Shown here: piece after piece, positions 61,293-64,000 of the stretch
How the letters are laid out: every line of letters begins with the position of its first letter
Numbering within the stretch: the first letter of the stretch is position 1
From: Rhexocercosporidium sp. MPI-PUGE-AT-0058
Taxonomy: Eukaryota > Ascomycota > Leotiomycetes > Helotiales
Reading direction: 5' to 3'
Assembly (NCBI GenBank): GCA_020746875.1
Contig: JAGTJL010000044.1
Location: 62,001 to 126,000 of the forward strand
Length of the DNA stretch: 64,000 nt
Notes under the pieces: model-generated
Told to the model about the DNA's origin: nothing
The model's input: only the letters and a program-made list of their open reading frames with translations
Database searches by the model: none
Made by a program: the position numbers and the translations under genes

Positions 61293-64000
61293 ATTTATAA
61301 TAGCTCTTTTTAAAGAAGGCCTCGTAAATTTCATAAAGTCTTAGTTATTAAAAGTTAAGCTTTTTGCTTTTTAATATATCGATTTCTTAAATAAAATCGT
61401 ACTTAAGAATTAAGTCTTTAACTTATAATAATCTATTTTGAATATCCTTTTTTATATTAAAAGCTTCTTTTTCTTCTTATTTACAACGTGTCTTTTAAAG
61501 CTTAGCTTCTTTTAAATTATTATTCCGTATTTAATATTAAAGAATTCGAATATAAATTAAATCGTTAATATTTTTAATATCTTTCGAGAAGAAGCTTCTT
61601 TAAATAAAGTAACGTGTTTTAATAAAAAGAATTAGTTCTTTGCCGTAAATTATATAAAAGAGAATATAACTTGTAAGTTTATAAATTATAATATAATTAA
61701 TAAATAAAACCGTTAATAAATTATTTATTTAATCTTTTCTTATTTTAAATAAAGTATTCTTTATAAAGTTATATCCTCGCTCGATTATATTATTAGTTTT
61801 CGCGTTATAAACTAATATTTAAATTCGTTGAATTTCTATTTTATTTAATAAGTTAACGATTTCGTTTATATTCTTTATGCTTTTATTAATTACTAGTTTT
61901 TAAAACAGCTTATATCGGTAAATAATATTTCGCTAAATGAAATCAGCGATACCTTTAGCTTCCTTTAAAGCAAGCGCCTTGGCTTCGACTTAATTACTTA
62001 TATTATCTTAGGCGATAATAAAATACTTTTTCCTGTTTTATATTAATATAAAAGTAATATTTAGCGCTTATTTTTCCATAAGTCCGTTCAAAGCAATTAA
62101 AATTATAGATTTTTTTTATCGCTTAGTATTACGTAATATGTACTTATCGTAAATTTTAACAAATTCCGCGGAGTCTTTAAAATAGCTCTTTTAAAAATAG
62201 CGTTAGGAAATGCGGTAGTATATACTTTCCCTTTTTTTATAGTTAGAGTTATTATAGCAGCTTCGTAAGATATATGCCTTATTTTTATCGGTGTCGATAA
62301 TAAGTTTAATAAATACGCTTTTTAATAAAAGTCTTTAAATACGTTAATTATAAACTTTATATAATAATGTTTTTTTTTAAATATATAAAAGACTTTTAAG
62401 TTTATTTTTTTCGGAGTTTTAAGCGTAATTAAGTAAGTAGTTATCTTTTAGTAATATTCTTTATAATATTTTAAAGATATTAATAAGTTCGCTTTATTCT
62501 CTTAATTTATACTCGAATCGCTATTAAGTATTACTTAATCGTTCGACTTATTTCGCAGTTCTTAGACTTTTCGCTTTATATTAATAAGAATATCGCGTCT
62601 TCGAGTTAGCTTAAAGTTATTAAAGGTCTTTAGCTCTTTTATTAAGTCTTCCGTGCTTTTTGCTTTTATTAGGCAAATTCTAATTATATTAAGCTTAATT
62701 AAGATTTAATCTTTATTATTATTATTTTCGGTATTCTCTTTAATATCCTTAAAGTATTTAAGTCTTCTTAAGAGAATATTTATTATTATATGCATAACAC
62801 TTTTAATATAGCGTACTTCGAAGTCGAAAAGCCTAATCTAGGCGAGTCAGTAAGTAAGCATCGCATTAAGGTGGTCGTGAGTAGCTCTTTTAAGTTAAAT
62901 AATAAGAGTATTTACGTTAATCTTTATAATAAAATAAACTTTTATAAGCCAGATTTTGAGCTTTTTAAGGATTAAGAGTATGCCTTTATATTCTCTCTTT
63001 ATAGCGTCGTAATTTCGTTTTGCCTTCGTTTAGAAGCCGCTTTTATATCTCGCCGATTTAAGCTTATTATTTTTTAAATTACGTTAATTAAAAAAACTAC
63101 TTTATTTAATTCCGCTAGAGTTTATAAAAACGACGATTTCGCTAGCGCGCTTAAAATAATCGATCTTATAAAACATTAAAAAGGAGCATAAAATATCTTA
63201 AAAGGTTTTTATTACTTAGCTATAAGTTGCAGGGTTTTATATAAATTTAATTCCTTTTTTAATAAAGTCGTATAATAACTCGGCTAATAAACGAAAGTTT
63301 TTAATTTAAATGCGAAAGTAAATAACTAAATTTAAAAATCTTTTAACTTTTGTAACGTTCTTAAGTTCTTTTTACTTTTATATCTTAATTAAGTATATAA
63401 TTAAAGATTTTCTTTCTTATAAGTTATATATATAGTCGACGACGTTTATGTTATTACGACAAAACTGCGATTTAAGGCTTATAATAGCTTTAGCGCGCTT
63501 AGGGCGTTTTAGCGTTTTATTAAAATTGAGAAGGTACTTAAGAACGAATTAGCGAATTTTAAGCCGTGCTTCTTTCCGATTATAATTTATATATAATCCT
63601 TTTATATTAACGTCGTTTAAGAACGGCATTATAATAAAAAGCATAATATTTTTTAGTATTTTATTGATTGTTTTTACAAATTAAATAATAAAATTTGTAA
63701 TTCCTTAAAGTAATATTATATTTTAGATTAGTCCGATGCTAAGTATAAAAAAGGCCGTTATATCTCGGCTACTTTAATATAATACTTATTAATTATAACT
63801 TAAGTATAAGTTTATTAAGCTTATAATATAATACTTTATAAATTCCTCTAAAAGTTCGTTAATAAAAGAAAGTAAGTTAATATCTCTTAAAGTAATTACG
63901 TTAAATTTAATTACCGAGTTAATTAAGCGGTACTTTCTTAATTCCTTCTTCTTAATTAAAAACTAAGCGTTATAATATAACTCCTTAAAAAGTTCGAGAA

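Larger units (their letters stand above)
53245..64000 (-). mobile_element. Ty3/gypsy element H, RIP-degraded, split by copia C, runs off right edge
   Basis: Minus strand, in two parts: 61293-64000 and a short 3' part about 53245-53364. Reverse transcriptase lies near 63530-63650 (IMPFLNDVNIKGLY, a family FLDD box). Integrase lies near 61500-61990 (ALALKEAKGIADF, KNINEIVNLLNKI, YNAKTNNIIERGY). The integrase C-terminus runs to 61293 (KSKKLNF, LYEIYEAFFKKSYYK). Continuity with 53364 is plausible in frame, but the 5-bp flanks of C (TAAGT and ATTTA) do not match, so the nesting is not proven. Confidence 0.65.

Overview
The window looks like the nuclear DNA of a filamentous ascomycete. Genes carry short introns (52-88 bp) with GTRAGY donors and CTRAC-like branch sites. 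Most of the rest is AT-rich, stop-riddled transposon DNA carrying the signature of repeat-induced point mutation (RIP): CpA has become TpA on both strands, so conserved D, C, H and Q codons read as N, Y, Y and stop. Species cannot be named from the sequence.

Layout. (1) 1-12534: a minus-strand Ty3/gypsy element (A) cut by a complete second gypsy element (X1, 1030-7747) with matching LTRs and a 5-bp target duplication. (2) 13240-17680: a GC-balanced gene island with an F-box protein gene (13480-15102, minus), a 278-bp MITE with a 19-G run, and a three-exon gene for a small secreted protein whose motif order resembles zinc-dependent deaminases (16026-16891, minus). (3) 17684-19353: a full-length but RIP-killed Tc1/mariner element. 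(4) 19354-21752: a second gene island with a four-exon secreted SGNH/GDSL hydrolase carrying a Cys-rich tail (19857-21621, plus). (5) 21753-25236: a Tc1/mariner transposase relic split by a 784-bp MITE, a weakly mutated gypsy gag relic, and a 587-bp hAT-type MITE with a perfect 8-bp duplication. (6) 25816-46400: stacked Ty1/copia elements. Element E (5' LTR at 27074) holds a solo gypsy LTR (28605-28793) and a complete copia element D (30948-45090), which itself holds a second complete copy of the X gypsy family (X2, 35455-42170). (7) 46740-47103: a short unmutated piece resembling the 3' end of a copia element. (8) 48850-64000: gypsy elements G and H (minus) and copia element C (53365-61292, plus), probably also nested.

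Only three host genes are supported. All lie in two small islands (about 4.4 and 2.4 kb) between RIP-degraded blocks, and two encode secreted proteins. That is the layout in which fungal secreted enzymes and effectors are often found. The items most worth testing are the secreted deaminase-like protein, the nested insertions whose in-silico removal rejoins reading frames, and the antisense open frames downstream of pol in two copia elements. No tRNA, rRNA, CRISPR or bacterial-type feature was seen.
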